Below, piece by piece: positions 17,036-24,814 of a stretch of DNA of 45,142 bases. The DNA lies in the NCBI GenBank assembly GCA_947501445.1, contig CANMVS010000030.1:1-45142 (forward strand), given 5' to 3'. The first letter of the stretch is position 1; the number at the start of each line of letters is the position of its first letter. Source of the DNA: an uncultured Rhizobiaceae group bacterium. Its GTDB lineage: Bacteria > Pseudomonadota > Alphaproteobacteria > Rhizobiales > Rhizobiaceae. The notes under the pieces were generated by a model. That model was not told the origin of the DNA. It did no database searches and saw only the letters and a list, made by a program, of their open reading frames with translations. Made by a program: the position numbers and the translations under genes.

Positions 17036-17057
17036 TGTATAGATATCTGGCTATACA
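17036..17057. promoter_or_regulatory. dyad in AT-rich promoter region
   Basis: TGTATAG-N8-CTATACA is a perfect 7-bp inverted repeat inside the AT-rich 16957-17266 stretch, 210 bp before the FAD protein gene. The 22-bp span suits a dimeric regulator. Apart from this dyad and very AT-rich sequence at 17080-17150, which fits a promoter, I see no gene in the stretch. The regulator is unknown. Confidence 0.45.
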
Positions 17058-17266
17058 ACTATTACTTTCACAAAATACTGCCCACTGATTATTATTGATC
17101 ACCTCAATTCATTATAGATATGTATATATACTTCACATCTCACCGAATTTGTGCAATAGTACCTTGATAAATCAGTGATCCAATTCATGTGGATCTGTCA
17201 GTGATATATCCCTACTGTCGCGGGATAGCGGAGAACAGGCAGGAATACTTCAGCAAGGCCGAGATT

Positions 17267-18598
17267 ATGAACGATGAAAAATATGATGTTGTGGTGGTCG
17301 GCGCAGGCGTTTCCGGCTTGATGACCGCCAACTTCCTCAAGCAGAAAAACAAGAGGGTAAAAGTGATTACCCGCGAAGATGTGCCTGGAGGCAAGGTAAA
17401 AACCTTTCAATACGGCGGTGTTGCGCATGCCGAGGCCAGAGTTTACTTCTTTTCGGATTACTCAATTCTGTTTCCACTGGTCAAAAAATTTCGGCTGCCA
17501 ATGGAAAATCTGGATGCCGCTGACAACGCCTATCTCAAAAATGGCCGTTTGGTCTATAAAACAAACAGGCAACTGGCGGCGGAAAAAAAGAGCATTTCTG
17601 CGCTGGTCCACCTTGTACGTTATCTGGCGCATCGCCGCCGCCTGCTGAAGGCAGTAGAAACCCAGTCCCTCTCGTCCGCCCAGATGGATGAACTGGCGAT
17701 GCCGTTCAATTCCTGGGCTGAAACACATAACTACGGTTTTCTGAGTTACGTTGCGGACCGGGCATTTGAAAACGTCGGCTTTGGCAGCCTCGACAACGAA
17801 CCCGTCCTCTATGTCCTGCGCATGCTGAGTTGGGGTGTATTTGCCGCCGCAATGACCGGACGCATAAAGAACTTTCCCAATACCGTCACTGAATTGCTTG
17901 AGCGGCTGGCGGAGGAGCAGAACGTTTCCTACTCAACCGGCTTTGAAACCATGTCGCGCCATGGCGGCTCATGGAAAATTCAAACGTCAAACGGGCAACT
18001 CGAAGCAAATCATGTTGTTTTCTGCTGTTCGCCCCTGCAACTTGATTTCAGCAGGTACTTCGGACCGGACGCACAGGATATATTCACCAGTGAATCCATT
18101 CATGCCAAGACCTTTGGCGTCGCCATGTATGAGGTTGCAGACTGGTTCGACCATCAAACGCGTGGATTTCTGCACAATACCGGCAAAGACAAATCCATGC
18201 TTTCGGCGGTTCGCAACGGGACGCTGGACACCGGCAATGGAAGTTACACAACGTTTTTTTACACCGGTGACAAAACCACCTTCGGAGAAAAATTTCGACC
18301 GGCTGAACAACGGACCGATCTGATCGACTCGATAGCCGCTGATATTGAGGCCGATGGAGGCAAGGTGATAAATGCGTTTTTCTACAAGGAATGGCCCGAT
18401 TTTCATACGCGCTTTACACGACCCGCGGTCGCTACAGGCAGGCCCCTGGCGTTTGATAATTGCAATGGCCAAAACAACGTTTGGTATGTGGGAAGCCTGA
18501 ACGCGCATGAATCTTTCCGGGAGATATCACGTGCTTCCAAACGCTGGACCGACAAGATTGCGATGGCCGGAAGCCTTTCCAAACCCTGTCCCGCATAA
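17267..18598 (+). CDS. FAD-dependent amine oxidase-family oxidoreductase
   Basis: A 443-residue flavoprotein starting at ATG 17267; AAGG lies about 9 nt upstream, and the longer frame from 17189 has no ribosome binding site. The N-terminus has the Rossmann motif VVVGAGVSGLMTANFLKQ, followed by a second FAD-contact segment (VPGGKVKTFQYGG), as in amine oxidases, protoporphyrinogen oxidase and phytoene desaturase-like proteins. The C-terminal FAD motif is NNVWYVGSLNAHESF. The substrate is not evident. Composition looks more AT-rich than the neighbours. It is bracketed by the intact aminotransferase and a remnant of that gene's 3' end, which suggests arrival by insertion. Confidence 0.8.
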   Translation: MNDEKYDVVVVGAGVSGLMTANFLKQKNKRVKVITREDVPGGKVKTFQYGGVAHAEARVYFFSDYSILFPLVKKFRLPMENLDAADNAYLKNGRLVYKTNRQLAAEKKSISALVHLVRYLAHRRRLLKAVETQSLSSAQMDELAMPFNSWAETHNYGFLSYVADRAFENVGFGSLDNEPVLYVLRMLSWGVFAAAMTGRIKNFPNTVTELLERLAEEQNVSYSTGFETMSRHGGSWKIQTSNGQLEANHVVFCCSPLQLDFSRYFGPDAQDIFTSESIHAKTFGVAMYEVADWFDHQTRGFLHNTGKDKSMLSAVRNGTLDTGNGSYTTFFYTGDKTTFGEKFRPAEQRTDLIDSIAADIEADGGKVINAFFYKEWPDFHTRFTRPAVATGRPLAFDNCNGQNNVWYVGSLNAHESFREISRASKRWTDKIAMAGSLSKPCPA

Positions 18599-18652
18599 AC
18601 AGTCCCGGACCCTTCGTATTCAGGATTGCATCCGCCTGCATAGTGCCATTCT

Positions 18653-18783
18653 ACAGGAATTGGCACATTGGCGGCACCGGGCTCGGAATATTCTCCGGCC
18701 CGGGGCGCTGTTTTATTCGCCAGTCCCACGCGGGCAGCACACCGGACATTGAGGAAGCAAGGGCGCGCCTTGGTGTCTGTTGA
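18653..18783 (+). pseudogene. frameshifted remnant of an aminotransferase 3' end
   Basis: One frame reads GIGTLAAPGSEYSPARG, and after a frameshift near 18700-18716 another reads FIRQSHAGSTPDIEEARARL and stops at TGA. The intact aminotransferase (15684-16844) ends ECGVLAAPGTDFSPAHG, then FVRFSYAGSTQEIEDAMARL. DNA identity is high in blocks such as GCGGGCAGCACAC and TCTCCGGCCC. It is followed directly by a copy of the same repeat that follows the intact gene, so the two tails are homologous with their flanks. Confidence 0.8.
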
Positions 18784-18820
18784 TGCATTCAGGTTTTGCC
18801 AATACCGTCAAAATCTGATC
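18784..18820 (+). repeat. dispersed hairpin repeat, partial copy 5
   Basis: Only the second hairpin is left: TGCATTCAGGTTTTG (left arm ending 18798), then CCGTCAAAATCTGAT with two changes in the right arm. It lies directly after the aminotransferase remnant, matching the order gene end then repeat at 16845. Confidence 0.7.
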
Positions 18821-18888
18821 TGCTCCAATTAATGGCGCGCCGCACAGGCCGTTTGCCATTGGCAGGCAAGTTACCAGGCATTTTCGGC

Positions 18889-19290
18889 CTATAGTTGTTC
18901 CGGATTACCCGGAATTATTTTCTCGACACTGCCTCTGGGTTCATTTTCTGCAACATCGAAAAGCGCAATGCCATCGGTAGTCTTCACCAGACGGGTACAG
19001 CTGTTTTTGGGACCATTGTCCCAATCGACGCAATACATATCGCCGTCGATCTTCCAGTTCCCGACAAGTGTCGTGCCACTTGGCAATTTAACGGATGCAG
19101 ATCCGTCCGCACCATATTTGAACGGTGCTGTACCGCCGTGCGGACCGCCAGGTCCTCCTGCCGGAATAGCCAGATAAAGCGTGTTACCGGTCAAAAGCCC
19201 ATCCAGTTGCTGAGCATTCAATGTCATTTGTGCCCCAACCGCAGTTGTTGAACCCATTGCAAGTGTCGTCGCCATGATCAGACCTTTCAT
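18889..19290 (-). CDS. small secreted protein, function unknown
   Basis: A 133-residue protein with a clear signal peptide (MKGLIMATTLAMGSTTAVGA, cleavage after about residue 20). GGAG lies about 7 nt before the ATG at 19290. The mature part has a Gly/Pro-rich loop (AGGPGGPHGG) and two Cys (YCVDW and NSCTRL) likely to be disulfide-bonded in the periplasm. The WKIDGDMYCVDWDN segment resembles that of small periplasmic domains of unknown function, but I cannot name the family. It is divergent from the MarR gene with operator-like sites between, so it is probably controlled by it. Confidence 0.75.
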   Translation of the reverse strand: MKGLIMATTLAMGSTTAVGAQMTLNAQQLDGLLTGNTLYLAIPAGGPGGPHGGTAPFKYGADGSASVKLPSGTTLVGNWKIDGDMYCVDWDNGPKNSCTRLVKTTDGIALFDVAENEPRGSVEKIIPGNPEQL

Positions 19291-19325
19291 ATTCTTCTCC
19301 AGTGCTACTTTTCGTCAGGGTTCCT

Positions 19326-19366
19326 GACTATATAAGTTACCCCATATAGTCAAGCACCCTGACTAT
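19326..19366. promoter_or_regulatory. MarR-type operator cluster
   Basis: GACTATAT-N10-ATATAGTC (19326-19351) is a perfect 8-bp inverted repeat. CCTGACTAT occurs directly before and through the left arm (19323-19331) and again at 19358-19366. The cluster covers the divergent promoter between the secreted protein (start 19290) and the MarR gene (start 19401), the usual place for MarR autorepression. Confidence 0.7.
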
Positions 19367-19400
19367 TGATATTTCACCCCCGGAGCGCTATTGAATTCGG

Positions 19401-19871
19401 GTGGAAAACGAATCCAATAAGCATGTGCCCAGGGCGCCCGATGCGGAAAAGCCGATGAATCACATTGGTGCCGATCTGTGGCATGCCTTTCGTGCCTATG
19501 AGCACGCCATGTTCACACGTGTTGCTTCAAACGGATTTGAGGATATTTCTCAAACGGACAGCGATGTGCTTGCCTATGTCGGGCGGCGTGGCACGCAACT
19601 GGTCACAATCGCCCGGCAGAGGCGGGTCTCAAAACAGTCTGTACACGAACAGGTGCACTCTCTGGTCAATCGCGGTTACCTGACACTTGCACCCGATCCC
19701 GATGACCGCCGGGCAAAGATTGTCATGCATTCAGACAAGGGCCGCCGTTTTGTTGAAGCCATGAAACATGTGAAACAGGCCCTGCACAAAGAGGTTGAAA
19801 CGGCACTTGGCTCAACACATCTGACCCAACTCGAAGAAGCGCTGGCGACAATTCGCAACAGATTTGAATAG
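19401..19871 (+). CDS. MarR-family transcriptional regulator
   Basis: A 156-residue winged-helix protein. The recognition helix region is TIARQRRVSKQSVHEQVHSL and the wing DPDDRRAKIVMHSDKGRR is typical of MarR. The GTG at 19401 is used, but an ATG at 19455 with GGAAAAG upstream is also possible and would remove an 18-residue hydrophilic extension. It is divergent from the secreted protein gene and followed on the same strand by an MFS transporter. Operator-like sites lie in front of all three genes, so a small ligand-responsive regulon is likely. The ligand is unknown; a substrate of the transporter is a reasonable guess. Confidence 0.88.
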   Translation: MENESNKHVPRAPDAEKPMNHIGADLWHAFRAYEHAMFTRVASNGFEDISQTDSDVLAYVGRRGTQLVTIARQRRVSKQSVHEQVHSLVNRGYLTLAPDPDDRRAKIVMHSDKGRRFVEAMKHVKQALHKEVETALGSTHLTQLEEALATIRNRFE

Positions 19872-19946
19872 GAGACGACTTTACAGCCGTCCGGCAGGCT
19901 GACGATCCTGCTTGTCACGCACCAACTTGCCACAGACCGGGCCTTT

Positions 19947-19955
19947 TGACTATTG
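19947..19955. promoter_or_regulatory. possible third MarR half-site before MFS gene
   Basis: TGACTATTG at 19947-19955 is identical to 9 nt of the operator cluster at 19360-19368, and lies 41 nt before the likely MFS start. A single half-site of this length could be chance; its placement makes regulation by the MarR protein plausible. Confidence 0.4.
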
Positions 19956-19995
19956 TTTCAGCCGATCTGGAAGAAACGCAGAGGGGATGCATCTG

Positions 19996-21285
19996 ATGTT
20001 TGCAGGACGGTTCCGCTGGTTTGTAGTGCTGCTTTTGTTCGTAATAACAATCGTCAACTATATTGATCGGTCGGCAATCGCTTTTGCGGCCCATTTGATT
20101 CAGGATGAATTTGGACTCAATTCCGCTCAAATCGGGCTGATCATGGGTGCCTTCGGGATCGGCTATATCATCAGTACATTGTTTGGCGGCATTGCCGTCG
20201 ACCGCTATGGCGCGCGTATGACTCTGGCGGCCGCGGTGATCTTGTGGTCTCTGGCCATTGGCTGGACGGGTGCAGCAACCGGGTTTGCCATGCTCTATGC
20301 GGCGCGGGTGACGCTGGGTCTGGCCGAGGGGCCAAGTTTTCCGACAATGACAGGCGCGATCAGTAAATGGCTGGTGCCAAAGGAGCGCGCAACCGCTCTG
20401 GCCGGAGCCCTAGTTGCCGTTCCGCTGGCGCTGGCCATCGGATCTCCATTTGTTTCACAGCTGATCTCCGCCTTTGGATGGCGACCCGCCTTTTTTGTGT
20501 TGTTGGCACTGGGTTTTTTATGGCTTCCGTTCTGGCTGATTTTCTATGACAATTCACCTGGCCTTTCCAGATATCTGTCTCGCGATGAAGAAGCCTTTAT
20601 CAAACGGGGCAAAGAACAGGCCGGAGAGCGCACCGAAGAGGCACCCCTGCCGGAAAAGGGATGGAAAATACTGCTGACAACCCCGACGTTGTGGGCCAAT
20701 TACTGGGCCTATTTCGTCTTCGGCTATTTTCTTTTTTTCTTCATGAGCTGGATACCGGAATTCTTGCGCAAGACCTATGATCTGGATTTGTCGCAAGTGG
20801 GATATTTTTCTATTTTGCCATGGGCGGTCTCAGCTATTGCCTTGCTCTTTTTCGGCGGTTGGTCTGACCGGATACTGAAACGAACATCAAGTCTGCGCAA
20901 AGCACGCAGTTACCAGATTGCCGGAACGCAACTGGTGGCAGCGCTCACCATCATTCCCGTCACACTCTTTGACAATCTTTATATCGCCATGGCATCGATC
21001 ACTCTGGCAGTCGCTGCATCCATGGCCGCCAACGCCGCCTACTATGTGGTGATTGCCGATCTGGTTCCACGCTATGCAGGAACAGCAATGGGAATCATGA
21101 CAATCGGCTTTGCCGCAGCTGGATCAATTGCCCCGGTCATCACCGGTTATGTGCTGGACATCACAGGCACGTTTCAACCGGCTTTCTGGCTGTTGTCGAT
21201 ACTGGCAGGCAGTTCAGTCCTGGGCGTTTTGGCCTTTCACCACCCGGATCGCGACCGTGCACGACTGGGTAATCATGAAAATTGA
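19996..21285 (+). CDS. MFS transporter, anion:cation symporter-like
   Basis: A 429-residue major facilitator with about twelve hydrophobic segments. The N-terminus (FVITIVNYIDRSAIAFAA) and the loop motif GGIAVDRYGARMTL are typical of the ACS family (hexuronate, tartrate, phthalate and related organic anions). ATG 19996 is chosen: GAGGGG lies 9 nt upstream, whereas the ATG at 19987 is too close to it and the TTG at 19912 is unsupported. It lies 124 bp after the MarR gene on the same strand. The substrate is probably an organic acid (family-level inference). A copy of the dispersed repeat starts 70 bp after the stop. Confidence 0.88.
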   Translation: MFAGRFRWFVVLLLFVITIVNYIDRSAIAFAAHLIQDEFGLNSAQIGLIMGAFGIGYIISTLFGGIAVDRYGARMTLAAAVILWSLAIGWTGAATGFAMLYAARVTLGLAEGPSFPTMTGAISKWLVPKERATALAGALVAVPLALAIGSPFVSQLISAFGWRPAFFVLLALGFLWLPFWLIFYDNSPGLSRYLSRDEEAFIKRGKEQAGERTEEAPLPEKGWKILLTTPTLWANYWAYFVFGYFLFFFMSWIPEFLRKTYDLDLSQVGYFSILPWAVSAIALLFFGGWSDRILKRTSSLRKARSYQIAGTQLVAALTIIPVTLFDNLYIAMASITLAVAASMAANAAYYVVIADLVPRYAGTAMGIMTIGFAAAGSIAPVITGYVLDITGTFQPAFWLLSILAGSSVLGVLAFHHPDRDRARLGNHEN

Positions 21286-21355
21286 ACCAGTTGTTGCCAA
21301 TCAAACGGCTGCTTGTCCACACTATCGTCTTTTTTTGAAACAATATGTCAACGGG

Positions 21356-21449
21356 ACCGTTTTACGTTTTATCAGAAACGGGACAACGGTGTCGGCCTTT
21401 GATTTTGGTTGATGCATTCAGGTTTTGCCGATTCCGTCAAAACCTGAAT
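21356..21449 (+). repeat. dispersed bipartite hairpin repeat, copy 2
   Basis: The best preserved copy. The first hairpin has CCGTTT and AAACGG arms. The second is a perfect 12-bp stem, ATTCAGGTTTTG (21416-21427) with CAAAACCTGAAT (21438-21449), and a 10-nt loop. It lies downstream of the MFS gene in sense orientation and 51 nt upstream of the FecR gene start. Confidence 0.85.
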
Positions 21450-21500
21450 TGCCATAGTGCTGCAGAACTGCCCGGTTACTGCACAACAGGGGGTATACTC

Positions 21501-22124
21501 ATGATCAGTTCCATTTCCAGCCGGCGAGGTTTTCTGCGTTTGATGGGCGGCACTCTGGCAGCATCCAGTCTGTCAATCTCCACAGGTAATGCAGCTGATG
21601 TGATCGGCAAGGTCGTCGCACTCGATGGCCAGGTGATGGCTTTGAGAGGCAAAAGTGAGATGATCATGCAGATCAATCAGGGTGTTGTCGTCAAGGATGT
21701 CGTCGTAACCGGCGCAAAAAGTTCTGTCGCACTGCTTTTTGGTGATCAGACAAAAATACAACTGGGTGAGCGTTCAGAGCTGCTGATAGATGAATTTCTG
21801 CTGGGCACGCAGGGTGCGTTTGACCTGTCAAAAGGCGCATTGGTTTTTGACCGACCCGAAGATGCGCCCCGCACACCAGTGGCCATCAATTCGGTGTTCG
21901 GCCAGTTGGGTGTACGCGGCACACGTTTTTTTGCCGGGCCCAGCAATGGCGTTTTTGGTGTCTTCGTGGAGCGCGGTCGGCTGGATGTTTCCGCTGCCGG
22001 CGAACAACGGGTGCTTGAAGCCGGGGATGGCGTGAATATCGCCGCACCAGGTGCTGCACCGTCAGCCGTTGCGCAATGGTCCACAAGCAGAATTAATGCG
22101 GCCTTTGCCTCTGTCGGACTTTAG
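21501..22124 (+). CDS. FecR-domain exported protein
   Basis: A 207-residue protein. A longer frame runs back through the repeat, but ATG 21501 has AGGGGG 8 nt upstream and begins with a twin-arginine signal (SSRRGFLRLMGGTLA), so export by Tat is likely. The mature part is a FecR domain: DVIGKVVALDGQV, then LLFGDQTKIQLGERSELLID, then GQLGVRGTRFF and VERGRLDVSAAG. It is too short to be a classical FecR sigma regulator and no sigma factor or TonB receptor is near. It ends 10 bp from the CHASE2 cyclase gene on the other strand, a pairing I recall from other proteobacteria, so it may feed a periplasmic signal to the CHASE2 domain (inference). Confidence 0.85.
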   Translation: MISSISSRRGFLRLMGGTLAASSLSISTGNAADVIGKVVALDGQVMALRGKSEMIMQINQGVVVKDVVVTGAKSSVALLFGDQTKIQLGERSELLIDEFLLGTQGAFDLSKGALVFDRPEDAPRTPVAINSVFGQLGVRGTRFFAGPSNGVFGVFVERGRLDVSAAGEQRVLEAGDGVNIAAPGAAPSAVAQWSTSRINAAFASVGL

Positions 22125-22134
22125 AGCAGACCGC

Positions 22135-24039
22135 TTAATCCCTGTTTTTCGTCATTGGCTCGGGTGAATAGATACGGATCACCCCAATCCCGCGCAGTTC
22201 GATTTCGCCATGATCGAAGAGTTCCGTCTTTTGCAGCAACTTGTTTGCAGCCGCGCCCACAAGAATGGATGTTCCGGTCGTTTTATTGGCGTCCTGAAGG
22301 CGCGCGGCAGCGTTGACCGAAGCGCCATAGGCACTGTAGTCAATTTTGCCCTTAGCGCCTACATCGCCGAGAATGACATTTCCTGATTCAATGCCAATGC
22401 GTGTCCGCCCAAAGTTGTGCTTCACACCCATGGGGGTACGTCTGAATTCCTCTGAAAAGCGTAAAACTGTCTGAGCACAGACAATTGCCGCATCCGCATG
22501 GAATTCCAGATCAACCGGGGCATTGAACATGGCATGCAGGCCATCGCCGATGGTCCGATCAACCATGCCGCCATGGGCAATTACAATATCCGTCAGACCC
22601 TCGAAATATTCATCAAGCAGTGCAATCAGCTCAGAAGCATTCATCTTTTCCGACATGGTGGTAAAGCCCTCCACATCGGTAAACATGGACGTGGACAGGC
22701 GCGTTTCACCGCGCAGCTTCAGCAGCGCCGGTTCGGCAACCAGTTTTGAGACGACGCTGGGTGGCAACCGCTGCTCAAAACGGTTGCGGATGATCGCTTC
22801 AGCTCTTCTGACCGCAGAAAACTGAAACAGGCTACCGGACATGCCGCCGACGATCATGGCCACAGCAGGCAATACCGGAGGCAGAACAATATTGGCCCGG
22901 TGGTATGCGAAAATGCAAATAGCCAGCCATGCCACAAACAATCCGGCCGAGGTCACTATATCAATTATCGGCCTTGTCATTGCAGCAACAAAACTAAGCA
23001 ATGTACCCAGCAGGATTGCCAATGCAATTGACAGGGCCGGTGCCCACAGCGGCTTGAACGGTGTTGAAGCAAGCAACAGGCTGCTTGCAAGATCAGCATG
23101 AATTTGAACAGACGGCGTCAGGGGATTGCCCGGAACCGGACGCAGGCCGCCCAGTTCCGGCGCGCTGGAACCAACAAATACAATCTTGTTCTCCAGCGAT
23201 GCACCACCGGTGGCCCCATCCATGATTGAGCCCGCAGAAATGGTGCGTCTTGATTGTTGATCCTGCGTTGAATGGCGCACACGCACGCTGCCACTGCTAT
23301 CCAGCGGGACCTGCAATTGCCCCAGGCGTGCTTTGGGCGGATCGCCAAATAAAAATACCACACCGGCTTTTCGTGCCAGGCGAATTGCATCAACTGCCAA
23401 AGATGGCAGAGCCTGACCGCCAACGGCGACGACCAGTGGCATGGATCTTATGCGTGCATCAAAATCTCCTGGTAAAGCCATGGCACTGACACCCCTGGCA
23501 GCATCGACATAGGTGGCGCATGACATTTCAGCACCGGGCACCGACCACACATCCGGTAGCCGCAATTTTTGATCCACTGCGACAACATTTCGATTGGGCA
23601 GCGGACCACCTGTGTGATCGGAAAACAAAAAACCCAAGGATACCCGCGACGCCTCAATTGTTTGTGTCAGGCGCACAACATTGCTTTTTTGTGGATCGCA
23701 CGGTTCGGCCAGAACAAGATCCAGTGCAATGGAGGCAGCGCCCAAGCGCGTAATTTCATTGAGCAGATCCGCCAGGCGGGCCCTTGATAACGAGCGGCCA
23801 CCAAATGATTCAAGACTAACGCTGTCAATGTCCACAACAACCACATCATCAGACATCCGCGGTGGGGACAGGGAGGCAATAAGATCAATCGCAGGTAATT
23901 CTGCCCTGTTGGACAAATGAGCAGGCGCAAACCAATAGAATATGCTCAGCACAACAACCACCAGACCGCCCAGAGACCCGGACCTGAATTCGCGGCTTTT
24001 AAATGTGTTGCGAAGGTTCAACGCAGCATGTCCCCACAT
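22135..24039 (-). CDS. CHASE2 sensor adenylate/guanylate cyclase
   Basis: A 634-residue membrane cyclase. An N-terminal TM (about residues 22-40) leads to a periplasmic CHASE2 domain (about 50-320; DDVVVVDIDSVSLESFGGRS, IALDLVLAEP), three further TMs (about 325-400) and a class III cyclase domain (about 430-600). Both metal Asp are present (FTDVEGF and IGDGLHAMF), and DYSAYGASVNAAARL precedes the C-terminal helices. ATG 24039 is taken because the longer frame starts at TTG 24126 without a ribosome binding site. Substrate choice (ATP or GTP) is not certain from the motifs I checked. It is tail-to-tail with the FecR-domain gene. Confidence 0.9.
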   Translation of the reverse strand: MWGHAALNLRNTFKSREFRSGSLGGLVVVVLSIFYWFAPAHLSNRAELPAIDLIASLSPPRMSDDVVVVDIDSVSLESFGGRSLSRARLADLLNEITRLGAASIALDLVLAEPCDPQKSNVVRLTQTIEASRVSLGFLFSDHTGGPLPNRNVVAVDQKLRLPDVWSVPGAEMSCATYVDAARGVSAMALPGDFDARIRSMPLVVAVGGQALPSLAVDAIRLARKAGVVFLFGDPPKARLGQLQVPLDSSGSVRVRHSTQDQQSRRTISAGSIMDGATGGASLENKIVFVGSSAPELGGLRPVPGNPLTPSVQIHADLASSLLLASTPFKPLWAPALSIALAILLGTLLSFVAAMTRPIIDIVTSAGLFVAWLAICIFAYHRANIVLPPVLPAVAMIVGGMSGSLFQFSAVRRAEAIIRNRFEQRLPPSVVSKLVAEPALLKLRGETRLSTSMFTDVEGFTTMSEKMNASELIALLDEYFEGLTDIVIAHGGMVDRTIGDGLHAMFNAPVDLEFHADAAIVCAQTVLRFSEEFRRTPMGVKHNFGRTRIGIESGNVILGDVGAKGKIDYSAYGASVNAAARLQDANKTTGTSILVGAAANKLLQKTELFDHGEIELRGIGVIRIYSPEPMTKNRD

Positions 24040-24190
24040 AGAATGGCTGGTTCTGGCCTGATGCCATTGCCGGTTGCGGATACAGACCGCAATTGGACCG
24101 TATTGGTCAATAGGATGGCAGCACAAATCAGTTACAATTGACAGGACTGATGATTGTTCGACAGGCTTGCAACCTCACCAATATCTATTA

Positions 24191-24210
24191 TAGTAGACAA
24201 ATGACTACTA
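24191..24210. promoter_or_regulatory. palindromic operator over the XRE start codon
   Basis: TAGTAG-N8-CTACTA (24191-24196 and 24205-24210) is a perfect 6-bp inverted repeat, with CA/TG pairing inside the spacer. It overlaps the ATG at 24201 of the XRE-cupin gene. Autorepression is the simple reading, and it supports 24201 as the start of that gene. Confidence 0.6.
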
Positions 24211-24761
24211 AAGATTCTGATATTGATACAGCCCTTGCTGAACGACTGCGTGTGGAACGGCTGGCGCGCAATTGGTCAATGCAGGACTTTGCCATGCGCT
24301 CCGGTGTGTCAAAGGCCATGATTGGTCGCATAGAACAGGCTGATGTCAGCCCAACAGCAAACCTTCTTTCAAAGCTCTCCAGCGCATTGGGTATGACACT
24401 TTCCACATTGCTTGCGCGAACGGAGAAAGATCAGGGTGAACACCGCACCCGTTCACAGCAATCGGTTTGGACTGATCCCGAAACGCAATATCTGCGCCGT
24501 GCCGTATCTGAACCTGGTGCAAAGGGTGCCGAAATAGCAGAAATCACCCTGCCTGCAAAATCTGAGGTGCATTTTGAAATGCCGGCACATATCGTTTCAA
24601 ACCAGCAAATTGTTGTGCTGGATGGTGCACTGGTATTCAAGACCGAAAGCGCGAACCACAAGCTGGCCGCCGGTGACTGGTTTCTTGCCCCCAATTTTGG
24701 CGCACGAACCTTTGCCAACGAAATGCAACAGCCATGCAGATATCTGATCATTTCCCAGTGA
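24201..24761 (+). CDS. XRE-family regulator with cupin domain
   Basis: A 186-residue protein. An N-terminal XRE helix-turn-helix (about residues 12-66; RLARNWSMQDFAMRSGVSKA, MIGRIEQADVSPTANLLSKL) is followed by a C-terminal cupin (about 105-186; ending HKLAAGDWFLAPNF and PCRYLIISQ). Such proteins often control amino-acid or organosulfur genes. The longer frame from 24138 would pass through the palindrome and has no better start. The PLP enzyme gene begins 53 bp downstream on the same strand, so it is the likely target together with the gene itself. Confidence 0.88.
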   Translation: MTTKDSDIDTALAERLRVERLARNWSMQDFAMRSGVSKAMIGRIEQADVSPTANLLSKLSSALGMTLSTLLARTEKDQGEHRTRSQQSVWTDPETQYLRRAVSEPGAKGAEIAEITLPAKSEVHFEMPAHIVSNQQIVVLDGALVFKTESANHKLAAGDWFLAPNFGARTFANEMQQPCRYLIISQ

Positions 24762-24781
24762 TGCCCGATATGTCCGGCATC
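24760..24781 (+). terminator. weak hairpin between XRE and PLP enzyme genes
   Basis: GATGCC (24760-24765) pairs with GGCATC (24776-24781), with a short GA/TC inner stem. It begins inside the XRE stop codon. The only T-run (TTTTT) is about 15 nt later, so this is more likely an mRNA processing or attenuation element than a strong terminator. Confidence 0.35.
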
Positions 24782-24814
24782 CATCACTCAATTGGTTTTT
24801 GAAAGAACGTCCCC

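Noticed and set aside
21345-21500. Extended N-terminus of the FecR-domain protein through the repeat
   Set aside because: The TTG/GTG starts upstream have no ribosome binding site and would put repeat-encoded residues before a clear twin-arginine signal.
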